DNA of 64,000 nucleotides. Source: Drosophila pseudoobscura. Taxonomy: Eukaryota > Arthropoda > Insecta > Diptera > Drosophilidae. The notes below the pieces were generated by a model, which saw only the letters and a program-made list of their open reading frames with translations, searched no databases and had not been told where the DNA came from. The DNA lies in the NCBI RefSeq assembly GCF_009870125.1, contig NC_046679.1, positions 10,788,001-10,852,000 of the forward strand, written 5' to 3'. How positions within the stretch are numbered: the stretch's first letter is position 1; each line of letters begins with the position of its first letter. The translations under genes and the position numbers were made by a program. Below are positions 1 to 12,046 of this stretch, in pieces.

Positions 1-1510
1 ATTTTAATGTCGGCCACACGACAGAAACTGGCAATTATAATTAGCGCCTTTGTGGGCGCTGTCTGTGCCTGTGTCGCTGCCCGCCACTTGATGACCCTTG
101 GACGCGCTGAAGGTTGCATGCAACACGTAGCAACCACAAAGCGTTACCCCGGCGGAACTTTTGCCGCAAGCTGCTGTTGTTGTTGCTCCTCTTCTGTCAT
201 TTCAAAAGCTGTGCTGCGTGTAGGGTGTCTGCCAAACAAACAATGAAAGAAACTACGACTGAAAGCTCTCACCTGCCCACACCAGCACCTTCCCCCTAGA
301 TCCATGGCAGCCATTTAAGAGCACCCCTCGAACACATATTTTCCCTGTCGCCCATCCTCCGCTGCCGCCGACGCCGCTTAACGGGAAACTTTCACACATA
401 TGCGTCGCGGCTTGAAGGAGCTGCTGCTCCCCACGCGATGTTCCGGTGGCTGACTCTAACAACATTATATAATGAGCAACAACAAAGTAATTTAATACAA
501 TTTTAGCCCCCAAAGCTGCTGCAGGAAAACATTAAAAAGAGCACAAAAGCCACAGAGCGCGAGAGAAAGAGTCGCCTTTGGCATACCCTACTCGGGTCAA
601 TCCCCCCGTCAAGAAACCAGATCGAATAGTCTGACCTTTGCCTCAAATTATGGCCCCATAAATTCCCCCCACACATACGAGTATTTATATGGAAATCAAT
701 AGAAAGATAGATAGATAGTCGGGGAAGTCTTTCATCTAGTACGAAACGAATGAATGCCTGCTTCCGGTCATAAGGGTATATTAGCCAAAGACAAAGGAGA
801 AGAAAACAACAACAGCAAAGGGGGGAAAAATGTGCACAAACAGAAAAGAGACGACATACAACACGTATGACAACAGCAGATATCATATGGCATATGGCAC
901 ACACCCACACACACGAACAAAATGGTGTCCTTTTTGTGTGTTTGCGGATGAAATGTTGGATAGGGCTATGAAAACAAGGAGAGTAAATTTTCACTTGGGC
1001 GCCACCATTTATGTACATTTCATTACAAAGGCATTTGATGGATTCCCCCTATGAACAGGGGCAAAACCCTTTCCCAATCCTCCCACTTTCCAGCTATTCT
1101 TTTGATCTACGCCAGCATTTAGATCTAGCCTTGAACTAATCATTAAAATTTTGAATAAATATACCATGACTTCATAGCTCCGGACCTCACAAGAGTTATC
1201 TGCGCAATTTCCCAAAAGCCCAACGCCCAGAACCCTAGAACCCAGAACCCACTGGAATCTGGCTGTTTTTGTCGAAGAAAACCTTGAAATCAAATTGGCC
1301 AAAAGTTTTGGGTCTCGAACCAGTCTGGCCTTACAACTTTACATGCATAATATAATAAATTGAAATGTGTGTTATTATGTTGCGGCTGGGTGCCCCCTCC
1401 ACCACTCCGGCCTGCCCTGCCCTTGGAATCCATAACGAGGAAAAGAAGATAAACATGTTAATAACCTTGTAATAAATTTCTAGGCAAGAATTTCTACTAG
1501 TTCTCCCAGG

Positions 1511-1543
1511 GTCGGTCGGTCGGTCGGCCGGTCGGTCGGTCGG
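1511..1543. repeat. CGGT tetranucleotide tract
   Basis: About eight tandem copies of GGTC/CGGT with one GGCC interruption, seen directly. Confidence 0.9.
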
Positions 1544-2007
1544 TTTCTTTTTTCCTGTTTTTATGCATAAATTTTGGCATAGCAGAATGTATGTAAAAAA
1601 ATAGAATAGAACAGAGCAAGACCAGAAGAATGTTTGTTGCGTATAAAAAAAGAAAAAAACCCAGATATCAAATTAGCCGGCAATAGCAATGTTCTCCAAA
1701 AAAACTATTTGTATTTATATTCAAATTAAACTCGTCTAAATCTATAAAAACGGTGAAACACAAAAGGCTCGCCAGATCCGTGTTTATGAATTTTTTCTTC
1801 TTTTTTGGCAACATTAGAGTTTGGCTTCCGTGACGACAAAGACGACGCGACGGCAGCGACGGCGGCAAAACGCAATCGAATACTTAGCCGTGCATTAATC
1901 GTCTAATTTATTGTTTGATAATTTATGAACTAATATTAGTTGGTCGTCCGTCTCCCCCGTTCTGTTAGCCCAAGGCTTGGGCCTGGCCCGGCCAATGATC
2001 GGACTCG

Positions 2008-2040
2008 AAATCGAAATCGAACTCGGACTCGGACTCGGGG
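2008..2040. repeat. GAAATC/GGACTC hexamer tract
   Basis: Two related hexamers (GAAATC, then GGACTC) repeat in tandem. Codon-like hexamers of this kind recur elsewhere in the window, for example near 19260 and 21470. Confidence 0.8.
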
Positions 2041-4515
2041 ACTGGCATATAACTCCCTCGCTGACGCTGTCGCTCTCGCTTTCAATTGGTTTTTCGGACT
2101 TTTTTTTGGTCATTCGGTTTGGCGCAGCGGTTGACCCTGAATCTGAAAATCTTTTGGACGCGACAAGACAATTGGTGGTCAGTGGAGATGGCGACAGCAG
2201 CAGATTGGATGATGCTGCTTCTCTCTTCTTTTTTTTGTGTTTTTTTTTTTGTTATTGTATTTTACATTTATAAATGTATATGTTTGCGGCCGTTTGCTTC
2301 TTGGACTTTTGGACGTTTTTGTGATTTTATGCAGATGAAAATATTTATGTTTTGTTGATTGCGCATAAATTAATTTATATTTTATGGCGTTGGCGCTTCG
2401 TTCGTTCCACAAATGGACCGCGTCCGCATCCCCTCTGCCGCTGCCGCTGCGGCTGCTGCTGCTCCGCATATGCAAATCGCAGAATGCTCTGTTGTTGTCT
2501 CTCTTTCACCGTGTCTCTGATATCAAAAGCATAATTTGACCTTAAGCTAAAAATGAGGGCGTTAATGATGTTTTTTGTTTGCTTTTCTCAGTCTATTTTA
2601 TTTAATTTTTATTTTATTTTTTCTTCTCCTTTCGGCTGGGTATAGTGTGCGTTTTTTGTTTTGCCCTTTTCGTTGGGCATAAATATTAATCAAAATCCCC
2701 TCCCACCCACCACCCCCCGGATCAACTGAAACAGAACCAGACCAAAAATGAGTGGAAATTTGACTGTGTTTATTATTTTACAATTAGCGAGACTCTCTGC
2801 ACCTGTTTTGATTGTACACCACACCAGAAAAAAAACTCACAAAAAAAAACAACAAACTCTCTTTCTCTCTCTCTGTTTCTGCTTTTCCCAATCACTTTTC
2901 CAGGAATCCACTTGAAGAAATTGAAGCAGTATTTAGATGTTAAAACTAAAATAAGCTCTGACACAACACAAACCACAACCACACACACACACCCACACCC
3001 ACACCGACCACACAGTTGTGAGAATGTGACACGTTTATTAACAATAACTATAATTAAAAACTATAACTATAACTTAAACTTAAACTCTAACCTTTATACA
3101 TACATATGTGTATGTATATATGTATGTATATTTATATGTATTTGTATATCTATATATGTATTTCGACACGAGACTTTTCAGACTATAAGTTACTGCTGCT
3201 AAAGCAAGCCAGTAAACAGAAGCAACCTACAACTGAACCTACAATATACATAAAGTAATTTTTTATACTACTTTACTATACGAGACGGCAACTTTTTACG
3301 AGCGTAAACTTTATAGAGTGACAACTACTGCCACACAAACACCACGCCCCCCACCCGTACAGGCGTACAGCCGTACAGCCGTACACCCACCCACCCCTCA
3401 CACTTGATAGGCATGGTGTTAATGCTGGCACACGTGTGTGTTACGTACCGCCCACTTGCCCGCCTTTTATTTTTGTGCATTTTATTAGCCTAATTATTTC
3501 TCTCTTTTTCCAAATTGGCCAACTTTTTCTCCTCCTCCTCCTCCCAGAACTACGAGTACGAGTACAACTGCACTACAGTATGAGTACGAGTATGAGACCC
3601 TGTCCGGGCTGCCAGCACTTGAAATTTTTGAGTATACCACCTGCACACTCACACACCTTCAACGCTTTTAAAATGCACACACTCACACACACACTCACAT
3701 AGATACACTAACACACTGATAGACAGATACACGAGTGCCTTGGCTGGCGTTTTGTTGCTTGCATAATTTATATGCATTTTGCATTTTAAAAATGTTTGTT
3801 ATTAAAAGTAATGATTTTTCGAGCAGGACCACAGATAGGACACTCATTACTATTTGCCCTGCTTTTCGACCACGAATGTCCTTTTGTGAATGGCTTTTAA
3901 TTGCCGCAGATACAAGATACAGACATGTGTTACGATCCCACAGATATAGAGTCGATTTATTGCCGAGTAATTTGCTGTGTGTGGGTCATTCAGGGCATTT
4001 GCTTTTACATATGTTATAGTGAGATTCCATTGTGAAACGATTAGTGCTTAAAGTTCCTGACTTAAAGTTAGTCCTAATAGTTATCCATAGTACATGTACT
4101 GCAAAATGTTTTGTCCCTCTGAAAGTTAAGTTTTATCATTCACGATGAGCAGTAGTGTCGAGGCAGCGTTACATTTTTCGATATATTTTATAAATACAAT
4201 ATTTATACGTTAATATGTGAACAATAAGAACAGCATAATTAAGCACTGCTAATCCATGTATTAATTATAATATATATATTACTTATTACGCCTATGGTTA
4301 CGGCCAGCACCTGCATTATACTACATCACTGTCATTATACTATTTATCATCGCCACATCAAAGTATTTGTACTTTTGTATTTATTTATCATCCATCTATT
4401 TGTGCCATACACAAAAACATATTAATGTATTTCTGTTATTTTGCCACCAAACAAACAAAAGAAAACAAAACAAAAAAATCAAAAAAAAAGAGAGTACAAT
4501 TTCATTAAACTAGAA

Positions 4516-4521
4516 AATAAA
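4516..4521 (+). terminator. Possible polyadenylation signal of an upstream plus-strand transcript
   Basis: A canonical AATAAA lies at the end of an AT-rich, A-run-containing stretch and is followed within about 25 bases by a T-rich element. This arrangement resembles a fly mRNA 3' end. No coding exon that would belong to it is visible in the window, so the assignment is weak. Confidence 0.3.
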
Positions 4522-6139
4522 GGTGAATGAATCGAAAAAAGTTTTATTGCTTCTACTTTATACCGTTGCATAATTGTTTGAACTTTAACCAACTTTCGAG
4601 CACTCTCCGGTTGTGGTTTCTGCATCGTTTTTCACTTTCCACACCCACTTTACCCCCCCTCTAACCACCCATAACTACTTATCAATCTGTGCCGCGGACG
4701 TTTATTGGAAGTGTTTTTGATTATGGAACGAGCACTGAGCTGCGAACCGGGCTGGCCTCTCCATCATAATGAGACGGGGGGAATTCAGCAATTAGCAATT
4801 GAAAGCGGCCAACAATCCACCAGCTCAGAACAGTTTTTTTTTCTCCTAGGGGGGGAAAAGAAAGTTCCGTGGAAGGCCCATTGCATAAATCTGTCAATTG
4901 CAAAAGCTGAACGAGCGCTCGAATACTTTCACTGGGAGTTCTCTCTCGAGCCGCCAGGACTAGCACGGCGCGGACGATGGAGCCCCAGGACGGGCGACCA
5001 TTGTATGTCGGTACGCGCTCGAGTGTCAGAGCAAAGTTCATTTAAAAGTCGAGGGGACAAATGAATGAATAAGAGGAGCGGAGCGCCAAGCAAATGCCAG
5101 GCTAAAGAAATGAGCAAGAAGAGTAACTGGAGAATATTATAAGTGCAATTCCCTGGGTCAAGATCTGCCCTACTCCTTCGTGTGGCAGGGCATCCTCTCC
5201 GGACGCCTCTCAGGCGTGACATTCGTAGGTAGTGAAAATGCTCCAACGAAAAGTTTTCCCCACCAAGACGCCGCCGGCGCCCAAATTGAAAAACATAAAT
5301 CACTCAAGCAGAAGTTGTTGCCACTAACGCCGTGTAGTTGTAGACGACGAAGCTGAGGCTCTGTGCGGAATAATTTCGTATTAAAGTTAAATTGAAAGTG
5401 TGTAGCAATTTGTTTAAAACAAAAGCCAGTTGGGTGCAAGAAAAATAGTAAAGTCAGAGGAGAGAAGATAGGTCTCTCAGCAGCTTAGACAAAACCAAAA
5501 AAATATAAATGAGAAACCGTCTTGCGAATAGTTCTCAGACGCTTTATTTAAAATTAAATTTTGCATACCATATACACTTTATATGTGTGTATATCGTATA
5601 TATATATAGTTATATAGTGCGAGACGACGTTTGGCAAGTTTTACGACTCCACAGACATGCTGCTGGTGCTGGTGATGGTGATGGTGCTTTTGCTGCTCGA
5701 AGGAGGAGCCGGAGCCCCAACACGCTAATCTCCAGCTGCCATGTTATTGCACTTGTTGGGGAAAGTTTTTCAAAAAGTGATTTTGTCAGGGACTGGGACG
5801 ACTACCGACAACTGGGCTGATGAGTTGGGCTGAGGAGGGTTTTTCGTGTAAAACTTTACAGTATGTTTCTTGGTTTTTAATTACAACGAATTCGACTTGT
5901 TATTCCAAAGTTTTCGAGCACTGGGAAACTCGGGGTGGCTCGGGGTAACTGGGTAGCTGCGGAGGAAAGTCAGGGCACGTACGTGCGCGTCAGTACATGT
6001 ATGTGTGACTAAAGGAAAAGACTAAAATTAACGTCATTATGTCTGTAACAGCTCATATCACGTGCTAACCGCATTTCACCGCCACCACAAACCACACCCC
6101 TCCTTTTTGTCAAACAACAAGCTAATTTTTTGATTAAAT

Positions 6140-6684
6140 GTGTGTTTTACTTTGCACAATTCGAACACCGAAAAAAAAACAAAAAAAAAATCTCAAAATT
6201 ATGACAGAACCGCACAAAGTCTGGCGCCGACACTGCCGCACGCCCCCATCAAAGTCAGCAAAATCCCCAAGCAGAAGCAGAAGGAGAAGGTAAAAGCGAA
6301 GGCGGCTCCCATCAAGCCTGCCACGGCAACTGATCCGCCCAAGCCCTCGCTGCTGCCGAAGCCAAAGGTCAAAGTTGTCATTCCGCCAGCACTGCAGCAG
6401 CGCCTCAAGCAGCAGCAGGAGCAACAGCACCAGCAACAGCAGCAATCCCAGCCAGAGGAGCCCACCATACCCGAGGACCATGAGGAGGCATCTCCCACCA
6501 GCAGTCGGATACCCGTGCGCACCTTGAAGGCTGAACGCCGCGCCCTGGCAGCGGCCGCCCGGCAGGCGGGCCTCGGTGTCGACGAGTACATAAGGCGGCT
6601 GGAGGAGGAGCGACTCCAGGGCGAGTCGCCATCATCGCCAGCGTCTCCGACAACGCCCACAGGCAAGAGCCGGGCCATGATTAA
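6140..6684 (+). CDS. Acidic low-complexity protein, coding exon A (5' boundary uncertain)
   Basis: This is the first visible coding exon of an unrecognised gene continuing at 7264-7399, 7779-7964 and 10334-12046. If translation starts at the ATG at 6140 the protein has 859 residues. That ATG has a poor context, and its first ~25 residues are encoded by A-rich DNA that does not look coding, so the exon may instead begin at an acceptor near 6200-6220 and be joined to an upstream exon. The exon encodes a Lys/Pro/Ala-rich segment, a Gln-rich run (about residues 91-108), and a more ordered stretch (KAERRALAAAARQ, then GVDEYIRRLEEERL) that is probably helical. It ends at a consensus GTAAGT donor at 6685, in phase 2. 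I see no signal peptide, so the protein is probably intracellular. Confidence 0.72.
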
Positions 6685-7079
6685 GTAAGTTATATGCGTG
6701 CCGGTCAAAGAGTTGACATGCGTGCACAGGTTGTGTACAGGTTGGAGCTGCCCCAGAAAGAAAGGTCACAGGTCAAGCATCTGCTGTCCGGTATACAGCT
6801 GTAGGCGTAGCTTATCCGAGGGTAATAGACAAAGACAATCCCCATTTGGGTTCCCCCCACCACCCACAAGAAATGCACCCACCCACACAAACAAACGCAC
6901 ACACACACACGCAGAGAAGAGGCAAATATGAATTCTCAATGTTTCCGTATATGTATCCTCCTTGTATAGTATATGTATCCATTGATGGAACACCTTCCCC
7001 CATCTTTGTTTTTAGTTCTTGCGGTGACTGTTCAGGCCACACCCACACCCAATCTTTCTTCTACTCTTTTACACTCTTA

Positions 7080-7100
7080 CTATATATATATATATATATC
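7080..7100. repeat. TA dinucleotide microsatellite
   Basis: About ten TA units in the first intron between coding exons A and B, seen directly. Confidence 0.9.
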
Positions 7101-7263
7101 TCTGTCTCTGTGTAAATACAATAGTCTCTCTGTACAATAGTCACATTTTGTAATTATTTTTGCTTCAGCTGGAGTTTAGATTCTGTCTGTCGGCCGTATT
7201 GAGTAGTTATTTCCCCCGAAAATCAAAGACATATCTAATGGATTTCACTTTCATTCAATGTAG

Positions 7264-7399
7264 CTCTGAGAAGCGTGCCTCCTGGAGGGCAGCCCGTCTC
7301 CGGTCCCTCGAACAAGGCGCCGTCGAGGCCCAGGATGTCATCAAGAATATGCGCAAGGTGACCGATGATCTGATCACGCACGAGTCGAGGGCCAGCGAG
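7264..7399 (+). CDS. Acidic low-complexity protein, coding exon B
   Basis: The exon follows a TTCAATGTAG acceptor and its first base completes the codon left by the exon ending at 6684. It adds 45 more codons: a basic-then-acidic helical segment starting SEKRASWRAARLRSL and continuing through DVIKNMRKVTDD to a GTAAGT donor at 7400, phase 0. High charge, heptad-like spacing and absence of prolines suggest an alpha-helix or short coiled coil. The frame stays open through both introns by chance, so the boundaries rest on splice consensus and phase agreement. Confidence 0.8.
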
Positions 7400-7778
7400 G
7401 TAAGTCGCATCTCCAGGGCCCCACTGATCTTGAGCACTAACCGAACCCATAGCGAAAACCCCCCCAAAAACAAAAACCAAAGCCACATATCCATTAACAT
7501 GCGGGCGAGTCGCCCGAGGAATGGCCCGATCCTGCCCGAGAACATAACCCAGAAAAGCGCTGCATATGGTCTGCTTTACTAACTGCAAGACAATAACCCC
7601 AACTAAACCCCCAGCCTACCTCTCGACTGTGACTAATGATGAGAGGGATAAAGAAGGAATGAAGTGCTCGCTCGCTCGAATTATATTTCAATCAAAATTC
7701 AATCTTTATCTTTCTCTCACCCAAACCCCCTCCATCTTTCTCTCTCTCCCTCTTTATGGCTGTTTATCCACTAATCAG

Positions 7779-7964
7779 GCTCAGCCGAAAATAGTATTTC
7801 CAAAAATTGCCATTAAATCAAGCGACGGTCCAGTAATTGTACGCGAACGCGAGAAAATACTCGACGAGAAAATCGTGCGCCGCACTGAGGAGGTTGCCTG
7901 CCCCATAACGGGGCGACCTCAACTGCGGACCGTCGAGTACATTGAGAAAATCATCGAAACGGAG
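7779..7964 (+). CDS. Acidic low-complexity protein, coding exon C (most ordered segment)
   Basis: The exon begins after a pyrimidine-rich tract and CTAATCAG and encodes exactly 62 codons in phase 0. The segment (AQPKIVFPKIAIKSSDGP, then EREKILDEKIVRRTEE, then RPQLRTVEYIEKIIETE) has the balanced composition of a conserved domain, unlike the rest of the protein. The donor is GTTAGC, not the GTAAGT used by the other exons. It joins directly in frame to VETCKERIISLELQ at 10334. I do not recognise the family. This is the best part of the protein for a profile search. Confidence 0.78.
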
Positions 7965-10333
7965 GTTAGCTACATACAAAATCAAAATTAAATCCAATCC
8001 AGTTACCCGTACTGTACATATATCAATTGGCACCAATCTTGAGTTTCGTTAGAGCAATGCTAAAGCGTCTTAGATACTCGTACTCTCTTTTTTTCCAAGT
8101 ACACCCGGTTTTTTGTTGCCGCCTCTTGTTTGTGCGTCTTTCATCTGCGAGTAGATTGTTTCGTACAGTAGTTATCAGGTTGCACACTCCTAAACATTTA
8201 ATGCACACCCACAAAGCACTTGAATGGATCCAGCAGCACTCGTCTCGTCTCTCATTGTACAAAGCAAACATCTCACGAGTCCGTCTCCACCACGTCCCCG
8301 TTCCTGCAAATCCCGTCTCCCTCACAGTCTTAATTATTTTATAGAGCTCATCATTTTTATGGTCTGTCGAGGTCGTGGCCTGGTCCTGTCAGCCTTTTGT
8401 CTGTTTGTGCATATTCTCTCAGGGAAAGTCTCCTCCGCTTTTTAGTATCTCCGGCTCGAATTTTGTTGAGTAAAAACAAATTTTTACATCCGCGAAGCAC
8501 TCTCGGCTGCTATGGGGATTCTGTTGACATTTCTCCGGCTTACGCGACCAGGTGGTCGCAAGCAGCAGCCCTCCCACGACCATCCACCATCCAGCATCCT
8601 CGGATGAAGTGCAGCGCATAAAAGGACAATAAGCCACTTTTGTTAGCCACCTACGCGAAAAGGTTTTCAGAGTCGAGAGCCAGAGCAGAGACCTGAAATC
8701 ATTTCCAGTTATTGTTGATGTTTGAGAGTCGCGGTTTTACCACACAACTTCAGGGTCTCGAACCCTCAAAGAGTTTCATTGTCTGTTTTAGGGTTTGTTG
8801 TTGTCACGTGTCTATAGAGCGACTGCGCGACAATAACAAACAGACGACCGTCAGACCGTCATTTGGAAGCCTGGGCTTCGACTTGATTCTGGATACCATT
8901 TTTGGTATGCAAACGCATTATAATGACGCGCAGCTTTTTATGGCCAGCTCCATTAAAATTAAAGCAAAAGTTTTTTGTTTTGCGGCAGCCACGTTTTAAT
9001 GACTTTCAAAATAAATAAATTCAAAACAGCAGTGGCCCGAGGGTCGAAGCTTTTGATACCCTAGCAGACCTATTTCTTCTTATATTTGCTATAGAAAATA
9101 GTCGCCCGAGATCGAGATCGAATAACACCACAGATTTCCCAATCGTTTGATTGATGGATAATGAAAAAAAACTTTACTTTATAGTTCAATGATGCTTCCC
9201 TCCATGCATTGCGCATACCCCCTTCTAGGGTATCCAAAAAGAATGCAAATAAAATCGAAAAAAATAAAAACAAACACGCAAAGTATTTTATGCGCTATTG
9301 TTATATTTTGGGGGCACGTGTTTCGGTTCGGAAACGGTTCTGATTTGCTTTTCAATTTGCCAACGGAAGGAAAGGCCATCAGAGCCGAAAGCCCAACCCC
9401 ATCATCCACTAGAAAGAATGTCAGCCAATGGCCCTGGAGCCGCAGCTGAGAGAGGGGCTGAAGCTGAAGCCCAAGCCAGTTGTGGTTTCATTCCGGGTAA
9501 TTCGAGTGCAAAAAACTTTGCTGTAGGCAGACTGCTGGAGAGAAACTTTTGCCTTTGCCTTGCCTTGAGAGGTAGCCTCCTGGCCAGAGGCTGACCCCGT
9601 TGCACAAAATGCACCGCACCGCAGGGGGCCTGCAGAAGCCATCCAGCCTCTGTTCTCCGATTGCACAGTGCACAGTGCCTGTCAGCGACAGTAGAGGAGC
9701 GGCAGGACTTGGTTTCAGCTTATCTTCCCATTCAGGACTCTTTCACTTTGACAAGTAGAAAATGCAGGCAATTTTCCCCACAAGCAGTCGTTTGTCAATT
9801 TGCCTCATATCACGTACCCGACATGGCTGCCATCGTGCGTGCCTACCTTACATTTACCTAGACGCCTCTCTCGACGGCCAGACAGCTAGTCATCTACTGG
9901 CCCTGATCAGATCCGATTAGTTCTAGACAACTGAACCTAAAAACTTTTGCACATATTGCCCTGCCCTGTCCTGCCCTGCCCTGCCCTGCCCAGCCTGTCC
10001 TTCTCTTCCCACAACAACTAATGACTTACACCTTTACACCTCTGTAAGCATATATAACTTAAATTTCACTGTACTAATACACTTTTTGTTGGGCTGTGGC
10101 TTACACACACTCTATGCACCATTCACAAGATTTTCATTTTCCACCACGCTGTGTAAATTAGCTTCATTTGAGTTCGAGCACCTCAAGGCGCCTGCTTCCC
10201 ATGAACTCCATGTAGATTGAGTTGCTTCTGGTTGTGGACACCTGCCTGTTGCTTTCTGTCGTTGCTTTCGTTAGAAGTTAGTGTGCTGGCCAAAACCAAA
10301 TGCACAACGTATCCGCATCTCCCATGTACTTAG
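7965..10333 (+). other. Intron of the acidic-protein gene
   Basis: The 2.37 kb between two phase-0 exons contains no convincing extra exon. It carries a CCTGC pentamer tract near 9956-9991. A CGCATAAAAGG motif near 8610-8620 is a weak internal TATA candidate, and I see no associated first exon. Confidence 0.6.
9956..9991. repeat. CCTGC pentamer tract
   Basis: Roughly seven copies of CCTGC, with one CTGTC variant, inside the large intron. Confidence 0.88.
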
Positions 10334-12046
10334 GTGGAGACCTGCAAGGAGCGTATCATTTCACTGGAGCTGCAGGTGCCCGAGTCGGAGGACGGCACTT
10401 TGGACGACACACAGCCGCCATTCGAACTGGAGGAGGAGGAAGATGATTTCGAAGATGCTGCAGAAGATGACGACGATGACGACGACGAGGATGAAGAAGA
10501 AGAGGAGGAGGAAGAAGAGGAAGAGGAAGATACCGCCTCTATTGTTACCGTCCAGGGCAATAATGAGAAACTGTTTTTGCGACACGATTCGGATGCCTAC
10601 GGACCGTCCTCCATCGAGAGCGTCACATCCGGCAAGATGCGCATCAAGCCCACGCCGCTGTCCCTCCACCAGACACTGGCCAAGGAGACGACCATCGTGG
10701 AGGTACTAAATCCCGTCATCGGGGGCGATGGCACTGCCCGCACCATCCACGTGAGCGGGGTGCCGTTTGACGATGACGAATTCGAGCAGGGGGCCGTGTC
10801 CGTGCTGCGTAGCGAAACATTTGTATTGCCCCAGAGCGGCGGAGGCGTTGTGGGCGGCAGGTCTGAGCTGTCATTAAATGCAAAAATGAAAACTGTGCTC
10901 GAGGAGCTGCTGGAGAACGAGCGCGTCAAATTGAATTTACAGAAGAGCCTCGAGGAGCACAGCGACAACGACAACGATGAGGAGGATGGGGAGGATGCTT
11001 TTGGCGATGCGAGGGACGACGACGAGAGGAGCGCCTACGGTGATGCCATGGACGATGTTGTTGACTTTGGTGCTGCCCCGGTCACAACCCGTGGAACTAA
11101 TGACCAGGATGATGCCGCGAACGGCAATCAGCAGCTGCTCGAGGAGCTGATAAAGGACAGCAACCGCAACACAATCATTGCTAAATTGGCAGGCCAATTG
11201 TCCGACGATGATGACGAGGAGGATGACGACGAGGAGGACGAAAGCAGCGACTCATCAGACGAGGACAGCGACGACTCTGACGAGGAGGACAATGCCGAAG
11301 AGCAGCTGAATGTTACCTATGTGCAGGGCGCCCAGGTAATCGAGAATCTCAATACGCTGGCCACCGGCGGCAAGCTCCAAAAGTCGCAAACCTACACCAC
11401 CATGAAGCAGGCCGAGGAGGAACACCCCCAAGCCGCACCCGAACCCGAAACTGAAGCTGTCGCTGAGGCTGATCCCACTCCAACGGAATCCCAGTGCGGC
11501 GCCGACACTCTGGCCCAGCTGCAGGCCGAACAGCGTGCCCTGGCCGAGATCTCAAAGCAGCTGCGCAAGTCTGTCGAGGATTTGCTCAGCGCCGATGGTG
11601 GCACTGTGGTGGAGACACAGCGCACCTACACCCTGCCCGCTGCCAGCGACAGTGCGGCGGTGGTAACCGTCACGGAGGTGGTGAGGAAAGAGAAGAAAAA
11701 GGTATCCTCGGAGTCGGGCGAGGCTCTGTTCAACCGTCTGCTGAGTGCCGGCGAGGCGGAGCGCCAGATCTTCGACAAGCAGCAGGGCGAGACCATCACG
11801 ACAACCACCACGACCACAGAGGCTGTAACTAGCGCCGGACAGGGAGCGACATCAGCCGCGGCGGCGGCAGCGGCAGCGTCAGCTGGTGAGCCAAGTACCA
11901 GTGTGGTGACCACCACGAGGACCGTGTCCAATATTGTTACCAGCGGCATTCCACGACCGGAGAGCACTGCCAAGCAGCAGAGCAATCGCGGTGGCAATGG
12001 CAGCAATAACCGCAACAAGAACAAGCGCAAGGGAAAGAAGAAATAG
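10334..12046 (+). CDS. Acidic low-complexity protein, terminal coding exon
   Basis: This is the largest exon: 570 codons plus a TAG stop. It starts after a TACTTAG acceptor, in phase 0 with the exon ending at 7964. The first residues (VETCKERIISLELQVPES) continue the ordered segment. An extreme acidic tract of Glu and Asp with almost no other residue follows at exon residues ~34-65, with further acidic/Ser clusters near residues 210-240 and 290-320 (DSSDEDSDDSDEED type). Later parts are Thr/Ala-rich (TTTTTTTEA, a poly-Ala run) and the last ~15 residues are strongly basic (RNKNKRKGKKK). Acidic blocks with a basic tail resemble nuclear or scaffold proteins, but no domain, signal peptide or membrane segment is visible and no function can be assigned. 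Confidence 0.85.
   Translation: METCKERIISLELQVPESEDGTLDDTQPPFELEEEEDDFEDAAEDDDDDDDEDEEEEEEEEEEEEDTASIVTVQGNNEKLFLRHDSDAYGPSSIESVTSGKMRIKPTPLSLHQTLAKETTIVEVLNPVIGGDGTARTIHVSGVPFDDDEFEQGAVSVLRSETFVLPQSGGGVVGGRSELSLNAKMKTVLEELLENERVKLNLQKSLEEHSDNDNDEEDGEDAFGDARDDDERSAYGDAMDDVVDFGAAPVTTRGTNDQDDAANGNQQLLEELIKDSNRNTIIAKLAGQLSDDDDEEDDDEEDESSDSSDEDSDDSDEEDNAEEQLNVTYVQGAQVIENLNTLATGGKLQKSQTYTTMKQAEEEHPQAAPEPETEAVAEADPTPTESQCGADTLAQLQAEQRALAEISKQLRKSVEDLLSADGGTVVETQRTYTLPAASDSAAVVTVTEVVRKEKKKVSSESGEALFNRLLSAGEAERQIFDKQQGETITTTTTTTEAVTSAGQGATSAAAAAAAASAGEPSTSVVTTTRTVSNIVTSGIPRPESTAKQQSNRGGNGSNNRNKNKRKGKKK

Larger units (their letters stand above)
1..6139. other. Non-coding DNA: intron, 5' UTR or upstream gene tail
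   Basis: No reading frame here looks protein-coding: frames are short, of mixed composition and without splice-linked partners. The stretch holds a CGGT-type tract near 1511-1543, GGACTC-type hexamers near 2008-2040, A- and T-homopolymer runs near 2220-2250 and 2825-2850, a CA/CCCACA tract near 2978-3010, and repeated CGTACAGC units near 3360-3385. The part from about 2.9 to 4.5 kb is AT-rich like a fly 3' UTR and contains AATAAA at 4516-4521 followed by a T-rich stretch, so it may be the tail of a plus-strand gene beginning left of the window. The rest may be 5' UTR or first intron of the gene whose coding exons start near 6.14 kb. Confidence 0.5.
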
